DNA from: Spirochaetota bacterium
Lineage (GTDB): Bacteria > Spirochaetota > UBA4802 > UBA5550
Assembly (NCBI GenBank): GCA_022704585.1
Contig: JAKJGD010000177.1
Span: 1-5,385, forward strand
Length of the DNA: 5,385 bases
Direction of reading: 5' to 3'
Shown here piece by piece: positions 4,954 through 5,385 of this stretch. Position numbers and translations under genes: made by a program. The notes under the pieces were generated by a model, which saw nothing but the letters and a program-made list of their open reading frames with translations, searched no databases and was not told the DNA's origin. Position 1 is the first letter of the stretch. Every line of letters starts with the position of its first letter.

Positions 4954-5385
4954 ATGATGAGTAAATTAAACCGCGAACAATACCTGGCCTCCCGGGCAGA
5001 CAGCGGTGTGAGCCTTGTCCTGGCGGGGGCGGGAACCGGCAAGACGAAAACCCTTGTGGAAAAGGTGGGGAACGTCATACGCGATCTGCCGCTGGACCCC
5101 GGGCGGGTACTGGTACTCACATTCAGCCGCAAGGCCGCGGAAGAGCTGAGAACGCGCATTGCCGCCGGGAGCGGCGGAACGGGCGTCATCGCGTCCACGT
5201 TTCACGCGTTCTGCCTGGATCTGATCCTGGAGAACTGGGAGCGGCTCGCTGCGCCGCGCCGCTTCTCCGGCCCCCCGTCCGTCATCGATAAGGATACCCG
5301 TGCGCGTATCATCCGCGATCTGGTCAGGGTGGACCTCGGATGCTTCCTGGGGGTGCCCCAGGAGGTGGTGGTCGGCCTTCTGGAC
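4954..5385 (+). CDS. UvrD/Rep/PcrA-family SF1 DNA helicase, N-terminal part
   Basis: The first 144 residues of a superfamily 1A helicase run off the right edge in frame. They show a Q-motif LNREQYLA (Gln9), Walker A AGAGTGKT (24-31, Lys30), motif Ia VLTFSRKAAEELRTRI (54-69) and motif Ib STFHAFC (81-87). These enzymes unwind DNA 3' to 5' with ATP in repair, replication restart or recombination. The N-terminal part cannot separate UvrD, PcrA, Rep, a RecB/AddA-like nuclease-helicase or a stand-alone relative. Start choice is open: GTG 4951, ATG 4954 and ATG 4957 are consecutive in frame, and TAG at 4945 blocks anything earlier. No good Shine-Dalgarno site precedes them. ATG 4954 is a neutral choice. 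No strong promoter is evident; CATAAT (4823-4828) with CTGATT (4800-4805) is a weak candidate. Confidence 0.93.
   Translation, partial: MMSKLNREQYLASRADSGVSLVLAGAGTGKTKTLVEKVGNVIRDLPLDPGRVLVLTFSRKAAEELRTRIAAGSGGTGVIASTFHAFCLDLILENWERLAAPRRFSGPPSVIDKDTRARIIRDLVRVDLGCFLGVPQEVVVGLLD

Overview
The window looks like part of a GC-moderate to GC-rich genome of a diderm (Gram-negative) bacterium. Three putative lipoproteins have short signal peptides and loose lipoboxes, and one carries an OmpA-type peptidoglycan-binding domain. A GAF + SpoIIE-type regulator and several repeat lipoproteins would suit a Spirochaetota-like lineage. That assignment is inference and cannot be proven from this stretch. 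I see no rRNA, tRNA, CRISPR array or insertion sequence.

Layout. (1) Positions 2-1093, + strand: the 3' part of a GAF-SpoIIE (PP2C-like) regulator. It appears to have lost two of the family's metal-binding aspartates. (2) Positions 1094-1370: an AT-rich regulatory gap with a good sigma70-type promoter and a leader of about 130 nt. The leader contains an inverted repeat and repeated ATACA motifs. (3) Positions 1371-1718: a 115-aa protein of unknown function. (4) A GC-rich hairpin, then 1808-2407: queH, the epoxyqueuosine reductase of tRNA queuosine synthesis. (5) On the - strand, 4086 down to 2380: a likely two-gene operon of an ankyrin-repeat lipoprotein followed by a lipoprotein with about 55 uninterrupted pentapeptide repeats. 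The second gene overlaps the 3' end of queH tail to tail. (6) Positions 4087-4309: a divergent promoter region. The rightward promoter is near consensus and is followed by a structured leader with attenuator-like hairpins. (7) Positions 4310-4780: a small OmpA-domain lipoprotein, followed by a hairpin terminator. (8) From 4954 to the right edge: the N-terminus of a UvrD/Rep/PcrA-type superfamily 1 helicase.

How the genes fit together. Only the three lipoproteins suggest a shared theme. The ankyrin and pentapeptide proteins are solenoid scaffolds probably anchored in the envelope, and the OmpA-like protein, driven from the same intergenic region, would tether envelope to peptidoglycan. QueH (tRNA modification) and the helicase (DNA repair) are housekeeping genes with no obvious link to them. 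The most unusual items are the probably catalytically impaired SpoIIE-like protein, the very regular pentapeptide lipoprotein paired with an ankyrin lipoprotein, and the two structured leaders. I find no convincing evidence for a wholly new multi-gene system.
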